From the NCBI RefSeq assembly GCF_001647025.1, contig NZ_LUKQ02000014.1, positions 1 to 45,282 on the forward strand: DNA of 45,282 nucleotides. Direction: 5' to 3'. Numbering within the stretch: the first letter of the stretch is position 1; each line of letters begins with the position of its first letter. The stretch comes from Endozoicomonas atrinae. Its GTDB lineage: Bacteria > Pseudomonadota > Gammaproteobacteria > Pseudomonadales > Endozoicomonadaceae. The notes under the pieces were generated by a model. That model did no database searches. It was not told the DNA's origin and saw nothing but the letters and a program-made list of their open reading frames with translations. This document shows, piece after piece, positions 17,064 through 24,621 of the stretch. Made by a program: the position numbers and the translations under genes.

Positions 17064-17936
17064 TCACGAGTGCGGTGGCCAGAAACGTTGCCATTGAATA
17101 GTTTTATCACCCAGTACGAGAAAGTTGGGATTAATCAGGCTTTCTTTCATGTTATAACAGAAGCGCTGGCCATCCGGATTGAGAAACACCCCCCCGCCCC
17201 CTTCAACAATCCCCTGAACAGCACCGGTATCCCATTCAGAAGTAGGGCCAAGCCTTGGATAGATATCAGCCTGACCCTCAGCAATCAGGCAGCTTTTCAA
17301 TGCACTGCCTACTTTTCTGGATGTGAGGCCCGGGTAAATAGCTTTTAGAGAGTTAAGGTAATTGCGGGCCTCGGCGGTTCCATAACTCCGGCTGCCAAGA
17401 ACGATAACTTCCTTCTCTGGAGCAAATTTTCTGGGCTGAATCGTCTGAGCTACACCATCTTTCTCCTGTTTCCACGCCCCAAGGCTTCTCCCTCCCCAGT
17501 AAGTGATGTCAGTCGTGGGAATATGTACGATGCCAAGCAGAGGGTAGTTATTCTCAATCAGGGCGATATTGACTGAGAATTCACCATTTCGGTTAATGAA
17601 TTCTTTGGTTCCATCGAGGGGGTCAATGAGCCAGTATCGTTGCCAGTTTTTTCTTTCCTGCCAGGGGGGATGAGCCGATTCTTCAGAAAGCAGAGGGTAC
17701 TTTATGGATAAACTGTTAAGCCCATCAACAATGACAGCATTTGCCGCAAGATCAGCATTGGTTACAGGCGTCGTATCTGCTTTGGTTTGTACCCCGAGAT
17801 CATCCTGATGATAAACGGCAAGAATACGCTTTCCTGCCTCTCGGGCAATGTGAACTAACTCAGGAGTTAAATACTCAAGATCGCTGCTCATATCTCGTAC
17901 TCGTCTTGCCAAAGATGGGTTAGGTTCTGTTGACAT
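17064..17936 (-). CDS. cysQ: 3'(2'),5'-bisphosphate nucleotidase CysQ
   Basis: This 290-aa protein belongs to the inositol-monophosphatase fold and hydrolyses 3'-phosphoadenosine 5'-phosphate (PAP) to AMP, clearing a by-product of sulfate assimilation. The metal-binding motifs are all visible: LLSEES (Glu pair), DPLDGTKEFI and EWDTGAVQGIVEGGGG. Length is slightly above the usual 245-270 because of about 18 extra N-terminal residues before SSDLEYLTPELVHIAREAGK; an internal Met at residue 16 is a possible alternative start. It lies 11 bp downstream of nudE on the same strand, an arrangement common in gammaproteobacteria, so the two are probably co-transcribed. Confidence 0.92.
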   Translation of the reverse strand: MSTEPNPSLARRVRDMSSDLEYLTPELVHIAREAGKRILAVYHQDDLGVQTKADTTPVTNADLAANAVIVDGLNSLSIKYPLLSEESAHPPWQERKNWQRYWLIDPLDGTKEFINRNGEFSVNIALIENNYPLLGIVHIPTTDITYWGGRSLGAWKQEKDGVAQTIQPRKFAPEKEVIVLGSRSYGTAEARNYLNSLKAIYPGLTSRKVGSALKSCLIAEGQADIYPRLGPTSEWDTGAVQGIVEGGGGVFLNPDGQRFCYNMKESLINPNFLVLGDKTIQWQRFWPPHS

Positions 17937-17947
17937 AAGGTTGCTGG

Positions 17948-18538
17948 CTAATTGTGAATATTTCCTAATAACCCAGCGTTAAGTTGCTCGCGTACCAGAA
18001 AGAGTGCTGCGATCACTCTTGCTTCAGTAAAGTCTGGCCGAGCACACAGTTCCATCAACTGATCAAATGAAAAAGTGTCTACTTCCAGGGGTTCAGGCTC
18101 ATCTCCCTCCAGCCTCTCTTTATAAAGATTCTGAGCTACCATAATATGAATACTTCGTTTCATATAGTTTGGTGAGAGGGTGAAGTCTCCAAGGTGATGC
18201 CAGCTGCGAGCACCAAAACCGATCTCTTCCTTTAGTTCTCTGTTGCCCCCTTCTTCCAGAGTTTCCCCGGGCTCAGCAAGGCCTTTCGGAAGGGTAAGCT
18301 GGTAATCTTCGGTTCCGGCAGCGTATTCCCTGATCATCATGAAACGCTGATGATCGATCAGTGGCACAACCATAACGCCCCGGTGTCCTGTCTCAAACTC
18401 CCCCAGACGTTCATAGATACGTTCTTCACCGTTTGAGAATTGGATATCCAGCTCTTCAATCCTGAAGAGGCGGGTACGGGCAATTTCCCTGCAAGCGCGA
18501 ATCTCTGGCTTATTTTTCTGTGGAATGTGTTCCGTCAT
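17948..18538 (-). CDS. nudE: ADP compounds hydrolase NudE (Nudix)
   Basis: This 196-aa Nudix hydrolase contains a complete Nudix box at about residues 85-107, starting GLAEPGETLEEGG and ending RELKEEIGF, which supplies the magnesium-binding glutamates. NudE cleaves ADP-ribose, Ap3A and NADH-type substrates in the cytoplasm. The N-terminal IEELDIQFSNGEERIYERL and the NYMKRSIHIMVAQNLY segment are typical of NudE rather than other Nudix subfamilies. It is the first gene of the nudE-cysQ pair. With yrfG and hslR nearby it matches the neighbourhood seen in Pseudomonas. Confidence 0.9.
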   Translation of the reverse strand: MTEHIPQKNKPEIRACREIARTRLFRIEELDIQFSNGEERIYERLGEFETGHRGVMVVPLIDHQRFMMIREYAAGTEDYQLTLPKGLAEPGETLEEGGNRELKEEIGFGARSWHHLGDFTLSPNYMKRSIHIMVAQNLYKERLEGDEPEPLEVDTFSFDQLMELCARPDFTEARVIAALFLVREQLNAGLLGNIHN

Positions 18539-18668
18539 GATTTCCTGATGGTATTTGCTTGAAATATCTGGTCATTATAGTGGGCATAGGTAGCTGGTCA
18601 TATGGAATCAAAATATTTCTGACTGATTGGGTGGGTGCTTTGCATGACGTAACGAAAGAGGGGGCGCA

Positions 18669-18724
18669 AGGAGCCTGCTGGGTTTAACCGGCGACCGTAG
18701 CGAGAAAAAGTTCGGCAGGCTCCT
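18669..18724. repeat. REP-like palindromic element
   Basis: AGGAGCCTGC (18669-18678) and its exact reverse complement GCAGGCTCCT (18715-18724) enclose a 36-nt loop with further GC-rich structure. GGAGCCTG also occurs at 19512, 19639 and, inverted, at 15010-15018, always at gene edges or between genes, which suggests a dispersed repeat. Confidence 0.5.
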
Positions 18725-18732
18725 GGAAAACA

Positions 18733-18762
18733 CTATCCTGACCTGCATTAGCAAGAGGATAG
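18733..18762 (-). terminator. Probable terminator of the 230-aa secreted-protein gene
   Basis: CTATCCT (18733-18739) pairs with AGGATAG (18756-18762). On the minus strand a short TGTTTT tract follows the stem, shortly after the stop codon of the gene at 18770. The stem is short and the U-tract weak. Confidence 0.45.
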
Positions 18763-18769
18763 GGGCTGT

Positions 18770-19462
18770 TCACTTTGCAGCTGCCTGACTGGTTTCAGCA
18801 AAGGTCTGTGCCAGAAGCAAAATATTCATAAGCTCGTCCAGGGTATCTTCGAGAAACCATCCCAGTGGTCTCCACTCTCCTGCAATGTTGACAAACTCCA
18901 TGGTTTCTTCAGAGATATCATCCGGGTCAGTGGTATTTGAGTCTAATTCCACATAAGTCAGGATGGCTTCTTTGCCATTATTGGAAAGCTCAATGTTGGT
19001 GATGTTTGGATAGGCAATATTGATGGGCATGCCGAGGCTCAATGTCAGCTTGTCAAACATATGTGTATATACAGTGGCGATAAAATCAGCAGGTGGAAGC
19101 GCTTCAAGTCGACCCGCTACCTCAGGGATCGCTTGTTGAAACTTGTTGATTTTATCCCTTTTCAGAAAACGGTACTTGAAGTTGGTTTGGGCCTCTTCAC
19201 TGTAAAAGGAGGCAAGTTTTGAATAGTCCTGCTCTCTTACGCTGTTGAATATTCCCTCCAGAAGCCTGGTCAGTGCCTCCCTGTCTTTAGCGGTTACAGG
19301 TAAAACGCTGGTATCCGCTGGTGTCTGTTTGCTGCTTGCTTGTTTGTTTGCCTTAGCTTGAGATGCGTTCGCTTCGGGTATTCTCTGCCTGGCCTCAGCA
19401 CTGGCGGCGGTGAAGAGAGCGATGAATGCAAACGTGGCCAGTGTTAAGGATAGATACTTCAT
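18770..19462 (-). CDS. Hypothetical secreted protein, 230 aa
   Basis: I do not recognise a named family. A clear signal peptide (MKYLSLTLATFAFIALFTAASAEA) indicates export to the periplasm. A low-complexity Ala/Lys/Gln/Ser linker (about residues 30-52) leads to a folded domain of about 170 residues. That domain begins DREALTRLLEGIFNSVREQDYSKLASFYSEEA and continues with strands such as EAILTYVELDSNT and EFVNIAGEWRPLGWF. The helix-then-sheet pattern with a short-cycle 'xxYxxLxxFY' opening and terminal 'GEWRPLGW' is reminiscent of SnoaL/NTF2-like or DUF4878-like domains, but this is only an impression. Its start is 391 bp from the divergent yrfG. Confidence 0.65.
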   Translation of the reverse strand: MKYLSLTLATFAFIALFTAASAEARQRIPEANASQAKANKQASSKQTPADTSVLPVTAKDREALTRLLEGIFNSVREQDYSKLASFYSEEAQTNFKYRFLKRDKINKFQQAIPEVAGRLEALPPADFIATVYTHMFDKLTLSLGMPINIAYPNITNIELSNNGKEAILTYVELDSNTTDPDDISEETMEFVNIAGEWRPLGWFLEDTLDELMNILLLAQTFAETSQAAAK

Positions 19463-19510
19463 TTCTGGTAACCCCGGGATTTCTGATGTTTATAACATGA
19501 CGCGATGTCC

Positions 19511-19664
19511 AGGAGCCTGTCTGAAAAAAGCGCCCATCTGTTCGATCTTGATAAAAAAATCGGTTTTGTGAAGAGAATAGAGCTTCTATTTATCAAACAA
19601 AGCCGAATGTTTAGACCAATTTTCTGCCAACGCAGTAGGGAGCCTGTTTTCGGACAGACGCCTA
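19511..19664. repeat. MITE-like or decayed mobile-element fragment
   Basis: The left part, GGAGCCTGTCTGAAAA (19512-19527), has an imperfect inverted counterpart in TTTTCGGACAGA (19647-19658); the reverse complement TCTGTCCGAAAA matches it at 10 of 12 bases. A second GGAGCCTG copy sits at 19639. The enclosed DNA has no real gene. It occupies most of the gap between the divergent secreted-protein gene and yrfG. A MITE or a remnant of an insertion-sequence end fits, but no target duplication could be fixed. Confidence 0.35.
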
Positions 19665-19853
19665 GTATCCATGGATGTCTACAGAGACTAGACCACTGTG
19701 ACTTTTCTGGAGTTGAAAGCACGGAATTTCATTCAGATTATGGCACTGATAAAATGGTTGGAAACGATTGAGGTATTGGTGCATTTGTTTCAGATATGAC
19801 CCGTAGCCTGATAACCATTTGCTTCCTCAACATGCCTTTGATGAGATGCCATC

Positions 19854-20510
19854 ATGATTGACTGGACTAAGATCAGCACAGTGCTGCTGGATATGGATGG
19901 AACATTATTAGACCTCCATTTTGACAACTATTTCTGGCAGGAGTACGTGCCGGACAGGTATGCAGAAAAACACGGTATTTCGTTAGCCAGGGCAAAGGAA
20001 GAGCTTAGCCCCCGTTTTGAGCAAACCTATGGCAAGTTGCAGTGGTACTGTCTGGATTTCTGGGCCAGAGAGCTGGATCTGGATATTATGGCCATGAAGC
20101 ATGAGGTCACTCATCTCATCTCTTTCAGACCTTACGCCGATGCGTTTCTTCAGAATATCAAGGATCATGGCAAGCAGGTGATTATGATCACCAATGCTCA
20201 TCGTGACAGTCTCTCTCTGAAACTGGAACGTCTCCCCATGGCACACTACTTTGATAAGTTAATCAGTTCCCATGACTATGGGTATCCCAAGGAAGACCAA
20301 AGTTTCTGGCGGGCACTGGAAGACGATATTGCGCTTGATAAGGAGCATGCTCTGTTTATTGATGACAATATCGGCATTCTTGACTCAGCAAAAACCTATG
20401 GCATAGCCGAGTTGCTGGCCATCCGTCACCCGGATAGTCAAAAAGGACCCTGGGAAACAGGCTCCTATAATGCTGTTGAGGACTTCCGGGAACTGTTTAT
20501 TTCTTCTTAA
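19854..20510 (+). CDS. yrfG: HAD-family GMP/IMP nucleotidase YrfG
   Basis: This 218-aa haloacid-dehalogenase-type phosphatase has motif I DMDGTLLDL (nucleophile Asp13, general acid Asp15), a helical cap, the motif II region ITNAHRDS, and the DD motif LFIDDNIGIL. The WxxISTVLLDMDGTLLDLHFDNYFW opening and the PxxYAEKHGIS segment match YrfG, which dephosphorylates GMP and IMP. It is followed on the same strand, about 90 bp on, by hslR, as in E. coli (yrfG-hslR), supporting the assignment. The neighbouring purine-catabolic genes are separate transcription units. Confidence 0.88.
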   Translation: MIDWTKISTVLLDMDGTLLDLHFDNYFWQEYVPDRYAEKHGISLARAKEELSPRFEQTYGKLQWYCLDFWARELDLDIMAMKHEVTHLISFRPYADAFLQNIKDHGKQVIMITNAHRDSLSLKLERLPMAHYFDKLISSHDYGYPKEDQSFWRALEDDIALDKEHALFIDDNIGILDSAKTYGIAELLAIRHPDSQKGPWETGSYNAVEDFRELFISS

Positions 20511-20602
20511 AGAGTCATTTGCCCTGAAAAGGTTGTCTGCCTGAGGTTTTGATCTCGAAATGCCGAAGCCTTTTCACGATAAAAAGCAGTCAGGGTGACA
20601 GA

Positions 20603-20992
20603 ATGAGTAATAGTGAAAAGATCAGACTTGATAAATGGTTATGGGCTGCACGCTTTTATAAAACCCGAAATATCGCCAAAGAAGCTATTGATGGCGGCAA
20701 AGTGCATCTGAATGGCCAGCGTTGCAAGCCAGGCAAAGAGCCTCGGGTTGGTGATGTGATAAAACTTCGGGCTGGCTGGGATGAGCGAATCGTTATCGTT
20801 AAGGCGCTTAATGATAAGCGCCAGAAGGCAGAGCTGGCTCAACAGCTCTATGAGGAAACGCCTGAGAGCCTTCAGGCTCGGGAAGAGGCTGCCGCTAATC
20901 GAAAAGCCTTGAGAGGCGCAATGCCAAGACCCGATCACCGTCCCGATAAAAAGCAGCGTCGTGAGATCCTGAAGCATAAGGCTGATTACTGA
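20603..20992 (+). CDS. hslR: Heat-shock protein 15, ribosome-recycling factor HslR
   Basis: This small basic S4-domain RNA-binding protein binds free 50S subunits carrying a nascent chain and moves the stalled peptidyl-tRNA to the P site. The S4 core IRLDKWLWAARFYKTR, KEAIDGGKVHLNGQ and KPGKEPRVGDVIKLR is intact, followed by the Lys/Arg-rich C-terminal tail. I chose ATG at 20603 (129 aa), preceded by AGGGTGA, rather than an earlier start at 20549, because the S4 domain begins a few residues after it and the extra N-terminus is not seen in the family. It lies downstream of yrfG and converges on the PdxA-family gene. Confidence 0.92.
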   Translation: MSNSEKIRLDKWLWAARFYKTRNIAKEAIDGGKVHLNGQRCKPGKEPRVGDVIKLRAGWDERIVIVKALNDKRQKAELAQQLYEETPESLQAREEAAANRKALRGAMPRPDHRPDKKQRREILKHKADY

Positions 20993-21056
20993 TTTCAACT
21001 GGCTTCATTAGGGGCTGTTGGCGTTTTATTGCGTTAACAGCGTATCAGAGTCATTG

Positions 21057-22067
21057 TTAACGTAGTGAAACGTCAACAGATCCTGTCTCCGTATACTGTA
21101 CGGCTACTTTGATCGCTTCCGTCAGGCTGACTTCACTGGCCTGACCAGTGCCAGCAATATTATAGGCTGTTCCGTGATCGACAGAGGTCCTCAGAAATGG
21201 CAGGCCATAGGTCATGGAAACAGTACGTTCAAAGTCCACCATTTTTGTCGCAATATGGCCCTGGTCATGGTACATGGACAGCACGCCGTCGTAGGCTCCG
21301 TTAAGCGCCTGATGAAAAACTGAATCTGCAGGAATTGGGCCGCTGATACTCCATCCTTGCTTTTTGGCCCGCATAACCGCAGGTTCAATGGCGCAGACTT
21401 CCTCATCTCCAAACAGCCCATTTTCTCCACAGTGGGGATTCAAGCCGGCAACTGCCAGCGATGGGGAATGTATGCCCAGTGACTTGAGAATCTGGTATGA
21501 CTTGTAAATGCCCTTGAAAACCCGGTCTTCAATGATGGCATCACAGGCCTGTCTCAGTGACAGGTGGCGGGTAAGAAAGAAGACCCTGAGATCAGCAACC
21601 TGGAAGAGAGTAATGGGGTCATGGGTGTGAGTCAGTGATGCCAGCATTTCCGTATGGCCAATATGAGGAATTCTTGCTGCCTTGAGAGACATCTTATTGA
21701 TGGGAGGGGTAACGATTGAGCTGTTTTGTTGACGTTGAACATAGTGAACAGCCTGCTCAATGAACTGGTATGCTGCCACTCCGGATGCCGCAGAGACTTT
21801 CCCAAAGATAATATTGTTGATATTTGAAATTGGGCTGTGGATCAGGTTGATTTGTCCTGGACAATGCAGGTCGGGTGGGGAGTCCTTGATCAATTGGAAA
21901 CTCACCTTTCTCTTACAGATGCTGGCAGCCTGTCCCAGCCATTGCTGGTCACCAATCACTACTAACCTGCAGATTCCTGCAAGCTCTGGGCTGCATAGAG
22001 ATTTGATAATGATCTCAGCGCCGATACCGGCTGGGTCACCCATTGGAATACAGATCAGGGGAGGCAT
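21057..22067 (-). CDS. PdxA-family 4-phospho-sugar-acid/4-hydroxythreonine phosphate dehydrogenase
   Basis: This 336-aa NAD-dependent oxidoreductase of the PdxA family has PMGDPAGIGAEI at the N-terminus, the metal-binding histidines in IGHTEMLA and MYHDQGH, the phosphate-binding SVDHGTAY, and AGLNPHCGENG. PdxA proper oxidises 4-phosphohydroxy-L-threonine in pyridoxal phosphate synthesis and usually sits next to ksgA and surA. Here the neighbour is a DeoR-type regulator, the context typical of the PdxA2 branch, which acts on 4-phospho-D-threonate or D-erythronate. The partner DUF1537-type kinase is not in the window. An intrinsic terminator separates it from deoR, so it probably has its own promoter. 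Confidence 0.8.
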   Translation of the reverse strand: MPPLICIPMGDPAGIGAEIIIKSLCSPELAGICRLVVIGDQQWLGQAASICKRKVSFQLIKDSPPDLHCPGQINLIHSPISNINNIIFGKVSAASGVAAYQFIEQAVHYVQRQQNSSIVTPPINKMSLKAARIPHIGHTEMLASLTHTHDPITLFQVADLRVFFLTRHLSLRQACDAIIEDRVFKGIYKSYQILKSLGIHSPSLAVAGLNPHCGENGLFGDEEVCAIEPAVMRAKKQGWSISGPIPADSVFHQALNGAYDGVLSMYHDQGHIATKMVDFERTVSMTYGLPFLRTSVDHGTAYNIAGTGQASEVSLTEAIKVAVQYTETGSVDVSLR

Positions 22068-22143
22068 TTCTGCTATCGGTCATACCAGGACCGCCTGCAA
22101 GACTGGAGAACTTTATCAGCTTAGCAGTAATGTCGGGTGTCAT

Positions 22144-22168
22144 AAAAAAGGGAGCCTTATGGCTCCCT
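22144..22168 (-). terminator. Intrinsic terminator of the DeoR-family regulator gene
   Basis: On the minus strand GGGAGCC-ATAA-GGCTCCC is followed directly by six T residues, a textbook rho-independent terminator 20 bp after the regulator stop. It would uncouple the regulator from the downstream PdxA-family gene. Confidence 0.9.
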
Positions 22169-22187
22169 GAAAACACGACCCTGCTGA

Positions 22188-22949
22188 TCAGGATGGCAGA
22201 ATGATGTTGCCACCGGCTTCGCGGATTGCAGCCAGATTCTCTTCATCAAACTTGCTGTCGGTGATAATGCAATCCAGATCCTCCAGACGTGCGATGGTTT
22301 TCATGCTGGAGGCGCCAAATTTACTGGAATCAGCCAGCAGAACAGTTTTATTGGCCCGTTCCATCATTTTACGACGAATGTAGTAATGATCATTGGATGC
22401 CGTAGTCACACCATTGTTCAGGCTCCAGCTGTTGGTTGCCAGGAAGGCTATATCCGCATTGATGCTGTCCAGGAATGACAGTGCAGCCACGTCAGTATGA
22501 GCTTTGGTAATAGCACTGACGTTACCACCGGTGGTGAATACCTTTACGGTTGAAGAGTCTGACAGCTGCAGGGCAATTTTCAGGTCAGTCGTGATCACGG
22601 TGACCTTCATTCGCATCATGAGCTTGGCCAGAGCCATTGTGCTGGTGCCGGAGTCCAGCAGGACGATCTGCCCTTCACGAACCTGTTTCAGGGCTTCATG
22701 AGCGATGGATTTTTTCTCTTCGATATTAACAGCGTTTTTCTTTTCATAAGGAATGTCTTCCATCAGGAAGCTTTTGGACACGGCGCCGCCATAGGTCACG
22801 CGCAGTTTGTCTTCTTGCTCCAGGGTACGAATATCACGACGGATGGTCATTTGGGATACATCGAAACGTTCGGCCATCTCTTCGATGTTGGCACAGCCTT
22901 TTTCTTCAACAAAAGCAAGAATGTGTTCGCGACGTTCAACCGGGAGCAT
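22188..22949 (-). CDS. DeoR/GlpR-family transcriptional regulator
   Basis: This 253-aa repressor-type protein has an N-terminal winged helix-turn-helix (REHILAFVEEKGCANIEEMAERFDVSQMTIRRDI, then LRVTYGGAV) and a C-terminal DeoR sugar-phosphate-binding domain with LLDSGTSTMALA, TTDLKIALQL, TTGGNV and VLLADSSKFG. Such proteins sense phosphorylated sugars or sugar acids. The adjacent PdxA-family dehydrogenase is the likely target. The start at 22949 places the HTH at the usual distance from the N-terminus and has a purine-rich ribosome-binding site upstream (AAAGAGGTA). Confidence 0.9.
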   Translation of the reverse strand: MLPVERREHILAFVEEKGCANIEEMAERFDVSQMTIRRDIRTLEQEDKLRVTYGGAVSKSFLMEDIPYEKKNAVNIEEKKSIAHEALKQVREGQIVLLDSGTSTMALAKLMMRMKVTVITTDLKIALQLSDSSTVKVFTTGGNVSAITKAHTDVAALSFLDSINADIAFLATNSWSLNNGVTTASNDHYYIRRKMMERANKTVLLADSSKFGASSMKTIARLEDLDCIITDSKFDEENLAAIREAGGNIILPS

Positions 22950-23219
22950 AGTTGTACCTCTTTAAATGGAGCATGATCAGTTTGCCCGTTCTGTTGATCT
23001 AACCGGGTAGCAAATCGGGTTTGCAGGACTCGATCAACGGTAATGACGCTTGCTGCCGATGAGTATTCAGAGATAGTAATTTCCCGTAAGAGGGGCTTAC
23101 AGGGTTACCTTGCAGTAATGAACTGATAGCACTCGAATGCAGAAGACCGGTCAATGGGCATTTTGCGGGGGATTATATCACCAGAATGAGGAAGTATTCC
23201 CAACTTTTCATGCAGGAAT

Positions 23220-23981
23220 ATGGTCTTATTTGCTCTGGATTCAGGTATGGAAAATAGAACAACAATTAAAGCCCTGAGTGGTTATCTTCATAATCACCTG
23301 AAGCAAAAGACCAAAAAGGTAGCGAAGGAGGAAAAGCCCCATGAACTCCTGTGCCCTGAGTGCGATTTACTGGTGGTTATCCCGGTATTGATACAACGTC
23401 AGGTCGCGAGCTGTCCCCGTTGTTTATGTGTATTGGAAAAGCATGCCTATTACCGGGTGCAAACTCTCCTTGCATTGGTAGTAACAGGATTATTGCTCTA
23501 TATACCCGCCAATATTTATCCGGTACTTACTCTGGAACTGTTTGGTCGACAGCACAGCAGTACCATATGGGGAGGGGTTGTTGCTCTCTGGCGCAGTGGC
23601 TTGCCGGTGGTTGCCACACTGGTCTTTGTGTTTGTTATGTTGGTTCCTCTCCTTCGACTGTTAATGCTGCTTCCGTTTATCTGGGCCTCCCTCCATCAGG
23701 GCGGAACCCGGTTTTCAAGGTTACTGTTCCGTGATTATCTGTTTCTCTGTCAATGGGGAATGGCGAAAATCTATATGCTGGGCGTGTTGATTTCAGCCAT
23801 AAAGCTTATTGATATGGCCACTGTGGAAGCAGGGTTAGGGGTATTTTGTTACACCGGGTTGATGCTGGTTGAGATTGCCATCAGTCTGACGCTGCATGAG
23901 GAAAGGCTATGGCTTTCCCTTGGAAAAAGCAAAAGAGTTAAGGTAATAGAAGGGACTCGTACGATTAATGAATGGAATTGA
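23220..23981 (+). CDS. PqiA/LetA-like membrane protein, first copy
   Basis: This 253-aa inner-membrane protein has a zinc-ribbon-like motif (LCPECDLLV and SCPRCLCVL) followed by four hydrophobic helices, the first bearing the PqiA signature YIPANIYPVLT. PqiA/LetA proteins partner with MCE-domain proteins and are thought to pass lipids into or out of the MCE tube that spans the periplasm. In E. coli the two PqiA domains are fused in one polypeptide; here they are separate genes that overlap by 14 bp. The start at 23220 has AGGA close upstream; ATG at 23250 (MENRTT) is an alternative. Confidence 0.85.
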   Translation: MVLFALDSGMENRTTIKALSGYLHNHLKQKTKKVAKEEKPHELLCPECDLLVVIPVLIQRQVASCPRCLCVLEKHAYYRVQTLLALVVTGLLLYIPANIYPVLTLELFGRQHSSTIWGGVVALWRSGLPVVATLVFVFVMLVPLLRLLMLLPFIWASLHQGGTRFSRLLFRDYLFLCQWGMAKIYMLGVLISAIKLIDMATVEAGLGVFCYTGLMLVEIAISLTLHEERLWLSLGKSKRVKVIEGTRTINEWN

Positions 23982-24576
23982 CCTGGGGGTTAAGCTCTGT
24001 CTTGTCTGTTATCAGATCTGTCCACAGCACCAGCGGCGTTGCCAAAGGTGTGGCGGCCGAGTGCATTTACGGCGCACGAACAGTATCGGCAGAAGCTGGG
24101 CCCTGACTCTGGCAGCAGGCCTGCTTTATATTCCGGCAAACATTTATCCAATGATGTCAGTCAGCTGGCTTGGTCAGGGGGGAGAACCAGACACCATCCT
24201 ATCCGGAGTCGTGAAGCTTGTTGAGCATGATATGGTGTTTATTGCTGTGTTGGTATTTGTTGCCAGTATCCTGATTCCGCTGATAAAGCTCATGGGTATG
24301 GCGGTTTTACTCCTGTCAATTCAGTGTGGCTATGAAATGGGGTTGGGAATCAGACAGAAAATGCGATTGTACCGGCTTATTTCCTGGATAGGGCGCTGGT
24401 CCATGCTGGATATTTTTATCATTTCTCTACTGGCCGGATTGATTCAGTTTGGGCAGTTTGGACAGGTTGAGCCAGGGGCCGGTGCCTGGGCATTTGCTGC
24501 GGTCGTTATTCTCTCTATGCTGGCGAGCAGCAGTTTTGACCCAAGGTTGTTATGGGATAGCCGGAAGTCATTGTAA
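23968..24576 (+). CDS. PqiA/LetA-like membrane protein, second copy
   Basis: This 202-aa protein repeats the architecture of the preceding gene: a CLVCYQIC / CQRCGGRVH zinc-ribbon-like N-terminus, then four membrane helices, the first with YIPANIYPMMSV. A central segment DTILSGVVKLVEHDM and SWIGRWSMLDIFIISLLAGL is typical of the PqiA domain. It overlaps the upstream gene by 14 bp and is followed 45 bp later by the MCE gene, so the three form one operon for envelope lipid transport. Confidence 0.85.
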   Translation: MNGIDLGVKLCLVCYQICPQHQRRCQRCGGRVHLRRTNSIGRSWALTLAAGLLYIPANIYPMMSVSWLGQGGEPDTILSGVVKLVEHDMVFIAVLVFVASILIPLIKLMGMAVLLLSIQCGYEMGLGIRQKMRLYRLISWIGRWSMLDIFIISLLAGLIQFGQFGQVEPGAGAWAFAAVVILSMLASSSFDPRLLWDSRKSL

Positions 24577-24621
24577 AAGTATTGGGGTCGCCTAGCGGTT
24601 TAGCACAGGAGGTGCTGTGAA

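Noticed and set aside
19459-19722. 87-aa minus-strand ORF upstream of the secreted-protein gene
   Set aside because: It lies mainly within the repeat-like segment, has no recognisable domain or ribosome-binding site, and is probably a translation of mobile-element debris.
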